From Tillandsia leiboldiana (lineage: Eukaryota; Streptophyta; Magnoliopsida; Poales; Bromeliaceae), in contig JAQNDB010000454.1 of assembly GCA_029204045.2 (NCBI GenBank), positions 1 through 64,000 of the forward strand: DNA of 64,000 nt, written 5' to 3'. The notes below the pieces were generated by a model. It was not told the DNA's origin. It made no database searches and saw nothing but the letters and a program-made list of their open reading frames with translations. This document shows, piece after piece, positions 1-10,879 of the stretch (positions within the stretch are counted from its first letter, which is position 1; the number at the start of each line of letters is the position of its first letter). Made by a program: the position numbers and the translations under genes.

Positions 1-814
1 CCCGCCACACGGGCGCGTGACACCGTGCCGCCCACAGGCTCGCGGGACACGCGCCCGTGACACGGGCGCAAGCGCCAAACGGGGGTCCGCCATGTGGCGG
101 CCCCCACGTGGCCCGCGCAGGAGTGGCGCCTCCCCGCGCCACCCCCCTGCGCGCTGCTGCGCGTGCACAGTCCGCGGCCGGCCCTCGAATGGCGCGGCCG
201 CCGCCTTCCTCGGTACCCGTTGTCCCGTGCACACCTCGGGATTCGTGCTCACGATTGCCCCGATTTGCGTGCCGCGTTGTCTCAAAAAACGCGCACGGCC
301 TACCGGGCTCCAAGTCAACAAATAAATATTCCTTCCTTACGATTTCGCGCGCTGAGTCCAAAAACGATGTCCAATTTCCCAAATTCTCATCCGGAAAATT
401 ACGTAGTGCCCCCGGATAGCCACTTGATCCGATTTTCCACGCCGGGTCCAAATCTGAAGTCCGATTTGCCAATACAACTCTAGAAAATTCCCGATGGCAC
501 CGGAGAGTAAAATTACTCCAGAATTGCCCGGAGTCCAATTTTGACATCTGAATCGCGCGAAACCACCTCTAAACACCCGACGGGTCATCCAGTTCCCACG
601 GGGTCTCCTTTTAAGCACGAAGTCCAACTCTTGTGTCCAAAATGCGCGCAAACACCACCGACACATCACGCAGGCCTCCAGTGATGCAACTAAATCCCAA
701 ATTGCATCACAAATCCATTTCTTGGGCCCGACAGCGCACATACACTCTCAACGGCCCCGAAAAAAAGCTGCCAAACTACCGGCAAACCTACGCGGGAGAT
801 TCCGGGACCTCACA
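1..814 (-). repeat. 3' LTR of T-prime, truncated by the window start
   Basis: This is homologous to 47869-48626 of element T: GC-rich CACGTGGC/ACGGGCGCG-type sequence first, then an AT-richer part. It ends in CCTCACA, which is TGTGAGG on the minus strand and so a TG start. The polypurine tract follows at once on the element strand (plus-strand CCCTCCCCCACTAAAAG at 815-831). Short open frames here are by-products of high GC and are not genes. Confidence 0.75.
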
Positions 815-1552
815 CCCTCCCCCACTAAAAGAAAAGTTCATCCTCGAAACTAGATCAAGCCCATCCGGAGTCAAGAATACCACGGCTAGGTATCTAACAA
901 TATGCCTCCAGCTCCCTAAACCCCACTCGCTCCTCGTGATTACCCCGCAACAACAACAACAAGTACGGTATGTCCCGATGTGCAATTCTCTCATCTCTCG
1001 AGCCAGAAATGCAACGGCGTCCCTCGTACTCCAATATCACAGATCTCAAGGGGCAAGTCAATCACGGAGAGGAAACATCACATCACTACTGAGCTGAGAC
1101 GTGAAAAACTAAAGGGCTCCACAAAAGGCTGGGGGAAACTGAAATAACCACAAGTGTAACACGCACCAAACCACAACATGGTGCCAACCTCAACAAGACG
1201 ACCCGAGCATACCCGCATATTAATCCAATAAGGAAGGGAATCCAATACGCTGGGGTCTTCACTCGGTTACCTCCCGATCCGAAACCACTCGAGTGGACAA
1301 CTCAACTGCAGGCTACCTCAAAGGGGATCCACAAGAGACACAATCTCGTGCCACAGTTGGTCGCTCAATATGCTATCATAACCCCAACGGACCCACGGGT
1401 CGAAGTCGATCCCTTAAACTAATAAAGAACACCCTGATGGAAACCAAATCGTCGGTGAACGGACTGGAAACTGGCTCACAAGGCGATCATAAAGCTGATG
1501 CCCAAACTCGCGGTCAAAGTCCAAAACATCCACAAAACTCTCACCGTTGTAT

Positions 1553-1826
1553 GCCTACAACGTAGCATCACTGCGTGCACCAACGGCGTGGTATCACCAC
1601 CGTGTATCAACGGTGTGGCATCACCACGTGTATCAATGGTGTGGCATCATCACCGTGTATCAACGGTGTGGCATCACTGCCGTGTATCAACGGTGTGGCA
1701 TCATCACCGTGTATCAACGGTGTGGCATCACCATCACTGCCGTGTATCAACGGTGTGGCATCACCACCGTGTATCAACGGTGTGGCATCACTGCCGTGTA
1801 TCAACGGTGTGGTATCACTCAAGCAT
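1553..1826 (-). repeat. Tandem array of ~27-bp stem-loop units (T-prime copy)
   Basis: About ten units of the form CACCGTGTATCAACGGTG plus a GTGGCATCAC spacer. Each unit folds into a small hairpin with a GTATCA loop (TGATAC on the element strand). Unit length varies, and several stems carry a mismatch or wobble pair, so this array is more decayed than the one in element T (49368-49735). It lies at the position of the reverse-transcriptase region. Confidence 0.8.
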
Positions 1827-1839
1827 CAAGTCCTTAGAT

Positions 1840-2935
1840 CCTCACAGTAACATACCCTACACTACCTCGAAATCCCGGAGCTGAGGAAGGCCAAAAGATC
1901 AACGGGCCAAAAACCAGGACCCCAACTGCACTGGGCAGGACCAATAACACCCATCTATGTGCAACACGTGATCAGGTATCTGAACCTCACGAGCATAAGC
2001 TAAGGGTCCTATCTCTAGCCCATAGATCAATGCAAATGCCCTACAGAAGAAAAGAATGCGATGCTCGGTAACAAATAACGCTCAAGTGCGTGAAGGGGAG
2101 ATAAGATTAGTATCTGCCACCACGTGGCTAGCTGCCCCCGAATCCTCATCCCGTGTGACATAGACGCTCTCGCTCGGGGGTGGTCGTTCGTCGGACTGCC
2201 GCGAAGCAGTGGCCCTAACTATCTGGCCATAACCTGTCGAAGCTCCGCCTGTCTGGAAGAGCAGAGGAGGAGGAACCAAAGCTGCCCAAGCGACTGATGA
2301 CCCGCTTTAGGACAAGACCATGATCTGTGCCCTGCCTGTGGTCACACTGCGACGCAAAATGCGGCCCACCACGAGGACACAGTCATCCCGCTGCTGCTGC
2401 TGATACATCGGCTGCGGAGAACCTCCTGGTCTCTGTCTCCTCTGAGACTCACGACCCTCAGACTGGGATCGTGGCGGCCCCGGGGTCTCGATCTACTCGA
2501 CTGTCCAGACTCAGGAGGCACTGGATGCCTCTCCCCGGAGCTGGTCCCTGGCGCTCCGTCTATCCCCGACATGATCACTGATCCTCGGTCAACCCGCTAA
2601 GCATGCTCAATCGCTGCATCTAACGTTGGCACCCGCCGAGACTACACCAAGTGATAAATATTCCACTGCAGTCCTTTCTCAACTAGCTCAACATCCTGGA
2701 TCTCATCCAGGAGACATGGGGTACACCACTCAACAATCGCAAAACTCGCGAACATACTCCAGAAGAGGTCGACTCCCCTGCTGCAGGAGTCTAAGATCCC
2801 CTTCCAGTTTCTGCTTACACTGTCAGGAAAATTGGCCTGAGCAGCAAAGCACGAAACTGGTTCCAAGTCAACAACCGAGCTCCTGGTAGTCCAACAGGAC
2901 GAACTCGACGCCACCAAATCTCGGCCTCCTGTCAG
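1840..2935 (-). pseudogene. gag and protease-region remnants of T-prime
   Basis: The minus strand holds broken gypsy coding sequence. At about 2642-2917 a stretch reading VEKGLQWNIYHLV, preceded by a PCLLDE-type context, resembles the retrotransposon gag pattern RxVxGLRWDLxHLV. Nearer 2080-2340 is Ser/Arg/Pro-rich sequence where the gag C-terminus and aspartic protease should lie, but no intact zinc knuckle or DTG triad is visible. Stops and frameshifts are frequent. The block 1840-2040 corresponds to the protease relic of element T (49740-49993). It is a dead gene; family-level identity is fairly secure and exact domain edges are not. Confidence 0.6.
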
Positions 2936-2957
2936 ACCATCTCAATCTCAGTAAAGC

Positions 2958-3075
2958 AACCACCTGGAACTCGACCAGGGCATGTACCCACCTAGTAACC
3001 CGGCCAGGGGTATGTACCCGTCTGGTAGCTCGGCCAGTGGAAGGTGTCCTCCTGGTAACTCGGCCAGGGCATGTG
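2958..3075 (-). repeat. Short degenerate array of the CTGG-TAACTCGG-CCAG repeat
   Basis: About four degenerate units of roughly 30 bp built on CCTGGTAACTCGGCCAGG. This motif forms the large 30/29-bp arrays of element T (50456-52272). It probably represents the state before expansion. It is cut off at 3075 by copia element 1. Confidence 0.7.
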
Positions 3076-3373
3076 TGTTGGGTTATATGTAATAAGGATC
3101 TAAATAGGGGAAAAAACACCTAGAGGGGGTGAATAGGTGTAAACGTATAAACACTCAAAAATCGTTGCGATAAAAACCCAATGCGGAAATAAAAATAATA
3201 CGCAAGATTTTTACGTGGAAAACTCCATCACCGGAGTAAAAAACCACGGGACCGATAACACGGCAGAAATCCACTAGAATTAAAACACGTACAAGGTGAT
3301 TTACCGTACACACTTACGACTCAACCTTTTCCATACGCTCCTAGAGGATCTTCTCCGCTCGCTCCGCGACGCT

Positions 3374-3554
3374 TCTCGAATCCACGATCTGCGCCCAACG
3401 CCGAATCCACGGCGTCCAACGTCGAATCCACGACGTCCGACCGAATCCACGGTCTTCACCCAATAGCACCCTTCGAATCCACGAACGTGCCTCGCTCCGA
3501 ATCCACGAGAGCGGTTGAACCTTGAATCCACAAGGACACGCGAATCCACGCGCC
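3374..3554 (-). other. Array of eight small stem-loops with constant TGGATT loop (LTR-a)
   Basis: In element sense, eight copies of TGGATT are each flanked by short self-complementary arms: CGCG/CGCG, CCTTG/CAAGG, CGCTC-CG/CG-GAGCG with one bulged base, TTCG/CGAA, GACCG/CGGTC, ACGTCG/CGACGT, ACGCCG/CGGCGT and a weak TCG/CGA. The arms differ from unit to unit but stay complementary. The array lies downstream of the LTR TATA box, so it should be in the 5' leader of the genomic RNA. Function is unknown; RNA packaging or dimerisation is an inference. Confidence 0.8.
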
Positions 3555-3845
3555 GATTTTTGGGGTAAATCGTTGTTTTTGGTGGTGATGATCCGCCGAA
3601 TACTTAGATCAAAGATAGATCGGAAATACCATCTAAGTATTCATTAGTTTGATTCAACTCAAGATGTGAGTATGAAAACCTAGAATCAAACTAATCAATA
3701 TAGATGAAGAAACATAGAGTATTCTCTAATGATTTCCTTTCTTCTCTATATGTGGATCTAGAGCCGTATAAGATGATATATGAAAATGACGGCTATTTGG
3801 ATTTCGGCTCTTTTGGATTAACCCTAGAAAAAGAGTCATAGGGTC

Positions 3846-4201
3846 TATTTATAGGTTAGAAACCCTAGGAAGGAGATAAGAATCAAAAACCTAACATTTC
3901 TGGAAATTTTACGGACGGCGATCCGGATCGGATTAGCTGTGATCCGGATCGTCGTAACGAGTCAGGCAATTCCAGAAAAACGAAGGTTCGGGATCCGGAT
4001 CGAAGTGCTTGATCCGGATCGTTCATACAGTTCACCAAACATCAACGTTCGGGATCCGGATTGCGAAGCCTGATCCGGATCGTTCAAGGAAGATGGTAAA
4101 CTCAGTGTTCGGGATCCGGATCAAGAGAGGCTACGATCCGGATTGAACTGGTGTATGAACGAACCACCTTCGGGATCCGGATCGAACAACCTGATCCGGA
4201 T
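3846..4201 (-). promoter_or_regulatory. LTR-a promoter: TATA box and five pairs of ATCCGGAT palindromes
   Basis: TATAAATA (element sense) lies at 3853-3846. Upstream, ATCCGGAT starts at plus-strand 3921/3942, 3993/4012, 4054/4073, 4114/4136 and 4175/4194. Members of a pair are 19-22 bp apart and pairs are 60-61 bp apart, with one gap of 72. That is close to two and six DNA helix turns, so the sites face one side of the helix. The binding protein is unknown. Confidence 0.75.
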
Positions 4202-4429
4202 CCTGAACATGTCCCAAGTCCAGTTTTTGATTTTTATGCAATGAAAGATTCTTCCAAGTGTTTCTACACTACAAGAAGTATTCGGATCACACAAAATCTT
4301 TAGTTAAACATACCTGATCCTTTTGAATTCTTCTTTCTTGAGATTGAGTTAAATGATCCAACTTTCTTCACCTTCAATCTTCAAGACTTGAGACTTTCAC
4401 GAAACTACGCCAACTCAAATTCCGTAACA

Positions 4430-4441
4430 ATCTCCCCCTTT
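4430..4441 (-). promoter_or_regulatory. Polypurine tract of copia element 1
   Basis: AAAGGGGGAGAT in element sense abuts the TG start of the 3' LTR. It is the usual primer for plus-strand DNA synthesis. Identical tracts sit at 33607-33618, 41773-41784 and 56275-56286. Confidence 0.9.
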
Positions 4442-5258
4442 GGCGGTTTCGTGACAAAACACAGATCCACTAAAGAAAATTCAAAAAGATATTTTTGTTG
4501 CTATCACCATACAACAAAAATTTACAATGGAGATCCAAAATTTAAAAACATGAGATAAACTCCTAAAACAGACTCTAGACTTAGACATCTGTACTCTCTG
4601 CACAAAGAAATCATTCTTGACAAAAAGAGATCGTTAGATACCTCAAGAATATTTAGCATTCAAAACCTAGTACAGAGATAGAGTTTATCTGATCATCATG
4701 ACATTTGAGAATTCAGATATGTAAGAGATCATAGTCAAAAACCAACATATCTTCTATGCAATTAAAAACCAAATGTCATGTTAGTGAACATCAACTTGTT
4801 AGTCATATTACATGCCCAAATAGTTAGTCGAATAGTTAGTAGAGACATGCAAACAATCACAAGATAAAAACCAAAGTTGAAGTTGAAGTGATACTTACCT
4901 TGATGTATACAAAATTTTCACATCAGCATTGTTCATCATTGTTCAAGTTCCCTTGATGTTCACTTACCTTGATGTTCACATCACATCATTGTTCAAGTTC
5001 ATTGTTCAAGTTCCCTTGATGTTCACTTACCTTGATGTTCACATCACATCATTGTTCAAGTTCATTGTTCAAGTTCTCTAAACTCTCTCCCCCTTTTTGT
5101 CACAACAAAGCCAAAATTACCAAAAATTGAAGGAGAGTTAAAAATTTCAAAGAAAATGTTCCGAAAATTAAGAACTAGAACTAAGATTAAGCCTAAAAAC
5201 TGAAAAAAACCTGCACAAGAAAAGGTTAAATATCTGCAAAAGAATAAAAAGAAAGGAA
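4442..5258 (-). other. 3' non-coding region of element 1, with direct repeats and a second purine tract
   Basis: There is no ORF worth calling. It holds two ~65-bp direct repeats built on CATTGTTCAAGTTCCCTTGATG and CTTACCTTGATGTTC (about 4935-5075). It also holds a second purine run, GTGACAAAAAGGGGGAGAG (element sense, about 5103-5085), which recurs at similar positions in elements 3, 4 and 5. Confidence 0.6.
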
Positions 5259-6686
5259 TCAGTCATCAGATTCGGAGTCTTCAGAGCTCGTGCAGCCCAT
5301 CTTAGAAAACATCTTTTTCACCAGCTTGGTCATTGAATTGACCTTACTTAGGTTATGGTAATGTGAGCTGCCGTGATGAGCTCGAGCTCATTGGAGATTC
5401 TCGTCTGTGCCTTCGAAATCTGTTCCTGCTCAACAGATCAATCGTTGTTGTTCTTTGTAGATGGATGAGACTGAGCTTCATCCGCTGGTGTGGGTGATGG
5501 TTGTGATGGTGACGCGGAAGTGCCGCTACTAGGTTTCGTTCCGCACGGAGGGACTGGAGTGACATGGGGCAATTTGTGAAGTGACTTCACAACGGTGGAC
5601 TCATCGATCATACCCAAACATTGATGATAAGTCGGTGAGGTAATGTCAACCTGAAATTTCTTCAAGATCCTCATTATAATCAGTGGAAATGGAATTCTTT
5701 CTGTGGGATGAGGGTGCTCAACATATCTTGTCATTCTATTCCAATAATGTATGGAATGTTGATATTCAATCCCATTGCCTCAGACGGATGTCCTAAGAGA
5801 TACAAAAATAGCATTCGATCCCATCTCAAGACTTTCGTCTGCATATTTGGAAGGATATTGTAACAAGTGATGAAGTTTAGAAATCGGTACTCAAGACGAA
5901 GTTCCTTGGATCTGATCGATTTCTCCGTTGATTGCGTTCCTTCCAAACAAATTCCCTTTATAACCATTTGCCACACAGTGTTCGTCAAAACCTTTCCCTT
6001 CAAGTAATTAACTCCTGTCTTGCTGGCAGGCATTCCCAAAACCTCGCCAATCAATTGTGGAGTAATTTTGAATCTTGTGCCTTGGATGTTCGTGTAAAAT
6101 TCCATTGGACCGTTTTCAATTTCACGAAGGTGCCGTGCATTTGTATAGAAGGCCCTTACAAGATGCAGACAGTATCCAAGCACTTCTGGAAAACGACAAC
6201 TTGAATAAGGTTTGCTTGTTCAATCAGAACGCCAAACTCAGGAGAGTGATCTCGTAGAGCCTCAATATTGACATGCCTCTCACCAATGCATTCACGATTC
6301 TCAAATGCCCTTAGGCGATCCGCATTAACGAACACTTGTTCCTCCCGAGGTGGAGAATCCGGAATAATCGGTTCGTTAGACATGAAACCTCGTGCTCGTC
6401 CAAACCGTCGAGCGAGTCGTTTCCTTTTCACCGAGATGGTTGGTGCAGTCATAGGTGCTTTACCTTTGTCCATGGTGCTTTTTCTTTCGATGCATCGACG
6501 CTTTTCTTTTGAACCATCAGACGCCTTTTGTTCAGGCAATGAGTCATCATCATCTGTCAATTCAGTCCAATCTACCTCGTGACAATCTACTTCTGTGTCG
6601 CTGATCACATGAAACTCACCCTTTTGTTGTGTTTTCTTAGCTCTTTTTAACTTGTTTGTGGCCCGAGTGTGCACCATAGTGACCAA
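5259..6686 (-). pseudogene. Envelope-like ORF of element 1 (broken)
   Basis: This is the extra ORF downstream of pol in SIRE-type elements. In order it has: MVHTRA and a Lys/Arg-rich N-terminus; acidic and Lys-rich low-complexity sequence; the RKRLARRFGRARG-like basic block; a central conserved domain (ECIGERHVN, PQLIGEVLGM, CYNILPNM, LRWDRMLFLYLLGHP, NINIPYII); a coiled-coil-prone segment; and an acidic tail ending GCTSSEDSESDD and stop. Frameshifts near 5440, 5734 and 6170 break it. The hydrophobic FSWIILLLVTM stretch seen in elements 2 and 3 is present in frame upstream of the MVHTRA methionine, but its first AUG is lost. The central domain resembles the family annotated as putative plant transposon protein. 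An envelope function is unproven. Confidence 0.8.
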
Positions 6687-6742
6687 TAAAAGAATGATCC
6701 ATGAGAATCCATTGATCCAAGTGCTTTAAGAAGATTAAAATC

Positions 6743-7409
6743 CTGTGAGCAACAACTCAAGAACACATGAAAAATTGTTAATTTTCAAAGATTTGAAAAA
6801 TTGTACCCAAACAATCATAATCATGTAGAGAGACTAAGAATCAAATTAGTTTTGCAAAAGGACTTTTAAAAATAGATCAATTGCATGATTTTCGAAAATC
6901 CTTATTATATGCCCTAAAACCGAAATTTTAGAAATCGAAGCCTAAAAATCCGTTAATCAGGAGAATACCTAGCATATAATCAAAACTAATCTACCCAGAG
7001 TTCTTATTTCAAAAGAAATTTGATCAAAAACCATCCACAAACAAAGTTGATCCAAGAAATTCATCACGTTTGAGGAGGAAAAGAGAAAAACGGTGAAAAA
7101 CCGAGATTTTGATCAATAAAACTTACTTGGAGTTGAAGAACTTGAGTTTGAAAGCTTCCAGGAAGGATGAAATCTAGAGAGAGAGGCTCTGGAAACTTTG
7201 GAACAAAAGATTGGAGTAAAAGAAATCAAAACCCTTTTGTTCTTTATAAAACCTAGCCGCGATCCGGATCAGTTCATGATTGCGATCCGGATCGGCTACC
7301 CGCAGTGAGAAACTGCGTTCGGGATCCGGATCGGCAGGTCCAATCCGGATCGTCAGCCCGCAGAAGAAAACCTGCGTTCGGGATCCGGATCATCTTGCCC
7401 GATCCGGAT
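6743..7409 (-). promoter_or_regulatory. Internal promoter, leader and intron-like segment before the envelope-like ORF (element 1)
   Basis: Read on the minus strand: three pairs of ATCCGGAT (plus starts 7383/7402, 7324/7343 and 7262/7285), then TTTATAAAG (7251-7244), then a leader rich in CT. A GTAAGT donor follows at 7126-7121 and an acceptor TTGCTCACAG ending at 6743. The implied intron is 384 bp, and the ORF follows about 60 bp later. Pair spacing (19-23 bp) and pair-to-pair spacing (59-62 bp) match the LTR array. The same layout occurs in elements 2, 3 and 4. The intron and promoter are inferred from sequence only. Confidence 0.6.
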
Positions 7410-8349
7410 CGGCTCCAACTTTTTCTTTAGAAAATTTCAGAGAAATTCAAGAAAAACCAGAAAAAGATTGTAAGCACAAATGTGTATCAACTTTAAACAA
7501 AAATCATCGTTTCATACAACAAGAATTAGATTATGCCAAATCTATCAATAATATCCAAAAATGAAACGAAAATTTACAAAAATTAAATCCCTTAAAGTTG
7601 AACACCTTCAATTACATCTAACTTGATCTTATGAGTAATGCCTTTATCAAATCATCAATTCAGTAAAGAAAATGAAATACAAAGATCAATAGATGTTTGA
7701 AATCCCAAATATAGTAGATAATGTATCTAGACAATCTGTTGAAGAGAGTGGCTCTTTGAGCATCTTCATTAAAAACCCACTTTATACCAACCTTGAAATT
7801 TGACGAAGTCAAGTATTTCAACATGCATTTTACTTAATCAGAATTTGAACAACCATGCTTGGTATACATGTGGTAGCTGCACACAATACTCGGACGACCG
7901 AGGTGGTAGCTCTTTCCTCCATGTGGTGGTATTTTCACACTCCCTCATTGGGATGTAACTCTTTCCACATCTTTTGAGCATTTTATTTTTTCTATGACTC
8001 ACCCTCAATTGGCTATCAATTATTTAAGATATAAAGTATTCCACCAAATATTGATCTCGATTTCATACTCGACTAAGCAGTCAAATAAGATAATGACTAT
8101 ACCAAGAGATCATTGAGAGAGAGAATTGACTTTGATCACTTAGAAGATGATTTAATTAACATAAATGCTCATTGCAACAGTGAAATATTATGATGGCAAA
8201 AGCATAATAAATTTTCTAAATGTGCGAAAAGATGCAATTAAAGTCAATTATGATCTATGCTCAATTAATGTCTATGTACAAAACATAGATAATGAACAAA
8301 ACAAAAACAAATACAAAACCTATCCTAAGCAAAGGTTTCAAAAGAAGTT
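7410..8349 (-). other. Spacer between pol and the internal promoter, with a conserved block
   Basis: Non-coding. A block at 7740-7985 is conserved in elements 2, 3 and 4: AAGATGTGGAAAGAGTTACATCC, repeated CTACCAC motifs, a CTCGG-TCGT-CCGAG hairpin, then GGTTGGTATAAGGTGGG and GATGCTCAAAGAGCCAC. It is retained even where the surrounding sequence of families A and B has diverged. Confidence 0.6.
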
Positions 8350-10870
8350 TATTTCAAGGAAAGCATTCCAATTGCTTTTCGTAAATGAATAAACGTTTTT
8401 GATCCAAGATTTTGTTAGAATGCCAGCTAATTGATCCTCAGTTTGAAATATATGAAAGTTGAAGAGTATTTGAGTTCAACTAGCTCTCTAAGAAAATGAT
8501 ATCTAAGTTCAATATGTTTTGTTCTAGAGTGCAACACAGGGTTTTTTGAAATGTTAATTGCACTTGTGTTGTCACAAGAATTGTTACCGAAGATGCTGAA
8601 ATGCGGAAGTCGCTCAATAACGCTTTTCATCCAATGAGTTGAGTTGAGCACTTCCAGCTGAAATGTATCCGCTTCGCAGTCGAGAGTGCTATGCAATTCT
8701 GCTTTTTTTACTGTGCCATGCAACAAGGCAATGGCCAAGATAGAGCATGCACCACTCGTGCTTTTACGATCATCCACTGTATCCTGCCCAATCGGCATCT
8801 GAGTATCCAACAATATCCAGACTTGTTCCCATAGGATACCAAATTCCGAAATTAATTGATCCTTTGATATACCGGATGATCCTTTTCACCGCTTTCAGGT
8901 GAACCTCCTTTGGTGCTGATTGATATCTCGCGCAAATCCCAACACCAAAAGATATATCCGGGCGACTAGCCGTGAGGTAAAGTAGACTTCCAATCATACT
9001 TCTATACAGTTTCTCGTCTACATTCTCACTATGTGATTCACTTCCAAGTCCCTTGTGGCTAGTTCCCATTGGAGTCGGAAAATCCTTCGAATTTTCAAGA
9101 TCAAACTTTTTAACCAACTCCATTGCATACTTGGATTGACTCAAGTGAATACCTTCATCATTTTGTTTAATTTGCAATCCAAGGAAATAAGTCAATTCGC
9201 CCATCATGGACATCTCAAATTCGCTTTCCATGGTCTCCCGCGAATTTAGAAGCATCATTATCTCTTGTTGCGCCAAATACTATGTCATCGACATATATTT
9301 GTGCTACAATGAAATTGTTTTTGATAATGCTTCACAAAGAGAGTCCTGTCAGCTCCCCCTTGAGTATAGCCCTTCTCCAAAAGGTGCTTTGTCAACCTTT
9401 CGTACCATGCTCGCGGTGCCTGTTTCAGACCGTAAAGAGCCTTTTTCAAACGAAAAACATGGTTAGGTTGTTTATGGTCTACAAAACCTTTCGGTTGAGC
9501 CACATAAACTTCCTCATTTAAAAACCCATTTAGAAAAGCGCTCTTAATGTCCATTTGAAATAATTTGATTTTAAAATGACAAGCAATAGCAAACAGTATA
9601 CGAATGGACTCGAGTCTAGCTACAGGGGCGAATGTTTCGTCAAAGTCTATACCTTCTACTTGAGAGTAGCCTTGAGCAACTAATCGTGCCTTGTTCCTGA
9701 TGATAGTACCATCCTCATTTTTCTTGTTCTTGAAGATCCATTTGGTACCTATCACATTGTGTTGCTGTGGAGGCTTCGTTAATTCCCAGACTTTGTTTCG
9801 CTCAAATTGATGGAGCTCTTCCTGCATTGCTTTAAACCAGTAGTCATCCTGAAGAGCTTCATCTATGTTCTTTGGTTCGATTAAAGATACGTAGCAAGCG
9901 AATCCACAAACCAACTGCCTCCGAGTTCTGACTCCTTCTTGTGGATCTCCAATAATATTCGATTCCGGATGATCCTTGGAGATTCGTAACGTTTGTTGAA
10001 ACGGAGTACTCGGAGATACATGAGATGATTCCTGCACATCAGATAAACTAGAAGAGCCATTAGATGCATCATTAATATTGGAAGTATTATCATGAGAAGA
10101 TGCACTAGCAGGAGAATCATCATCTAGAGAGATATCGAGGGTAGATTTTCCAGATCCAAAGTGAAAAGCTTCATCTACTTTAACATTTATAGATTCTACG
10201 ATCGTCTTAGATTCCAAGTTAAAAACTCGATATGCTCTACTATTAGTAGAATACCCCAAGAAAATCCCTTCGTCACTTCGTGAGTCAAACTTTCCAAGGT
10301 TTTCACGGTCACGTAAAATGTAACACCGACTCCCGAAGATGCGAAAATATTTGATGTTGGGTTTTCTACCACACCATAGTTCATATGGTGTATTTAACGT
10401 TCCCGGGCGCAAGAACACTCGATTAATGACATAGACAGCGGTGTTCACAGCTTCAGCCCAAAAATGTAGCGGTAAATTCCGGCTATGAAGCATCACACGC
10501 GCCATCTCTTGAACAACCCTGTTCTTGCGCTCGACAACACCATTCTGTTGAGGTGTATAGGGTGCAGAGAATTCATGCTTAATACGTTTGAAGTACAAAA
10601 GTCAATGAATTTTGAATTAATGAATTCTCCACCTCTATCACTTCTAACACGAATGATCTTTCATTCTTTTCAATCATAATACGAAGGCAAATCTCGTGAA
10701 AAGAATCAAAAGTATCAGCTTTCTCTTTTAAAAATGCTACCCAAGAAAACCTAGAGAAATCATCAACCAATAAGAAAATGTACCATTTACCTCCCAAAGA
10801 TGGTTGACGGGTCGGCCAAAAGAAAAAGAAGAAAAGAAAATAGTCTACATAAACTACACAAGATTTAATC
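8350..10870 (-). pseudogene. pol of element 1: integrase, reverse transcriptase and RNase H, frameshifted and missing protease
   Basis: In element sense the order is integrase core (FLLVDDFSRFSW, YTPQQNGVVERKNRVV), a linker, RT (WIFKNKKNEDGTI, FQMDIKSAFLNG, LKKALYGLKQAPRAWYERL, the YVDD region near 9290-9270) and RNase H, ending IGMLSLK-like before the stop at 8352-8350. Frameshifts lie near 10580, 9285 and 8770. Upstream of the integrase core the sequence jumps into an A/G-rich filler (10815-10870) and then gag. The protease, the GAG-pre-integrase domain and the HHCC zinc region are therefore absent. It cannot encode a working polyprotein. Confidence 0.9.
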
Positions 10871-10879
10871 GTAGAACGA

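Larger units (their letters stand above)
1..3075 (-). mobile_element. T-prime: old Tekay/Del-like Ty3/gypsy element, partial
   Basis: A decayed gypsy element read on the minus strand. It holds the end of one LTR (1-814), a polypurine tract and about 2.2 kb of internal sequence with gag/protease relics and two small tandem arrays. It matches element T (45123-56106) in order and orientation but is clearly more diverged, so it is an older relative. It starts before the window and is cut at 3075 by the LTR of copia element 1. Its remaining 5' part (leader, primer site, second LTR) is not found elsewhere in the window. Confidence 0.8.
3076..4429 (-). repeat. 3' LTR of copia element 1 (LTR-a, 1354 bp)
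   Basis: It begins TGTTGGGTTA and ends CCGTAACA on the plus strand, which is TGTTACGG...AACCCAACA in element sense. Contents in element sense are U3 with ten CCGG palindromes (4201 down to 3921), a TATA box (3853-3846), a leader with eight stem-loops (3554-3374), and the ACACCTATTCACCC...CTCTAGGTG box near the end. That box is shared with the family B LTR. No coding sequence. Confidence 0.93.
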
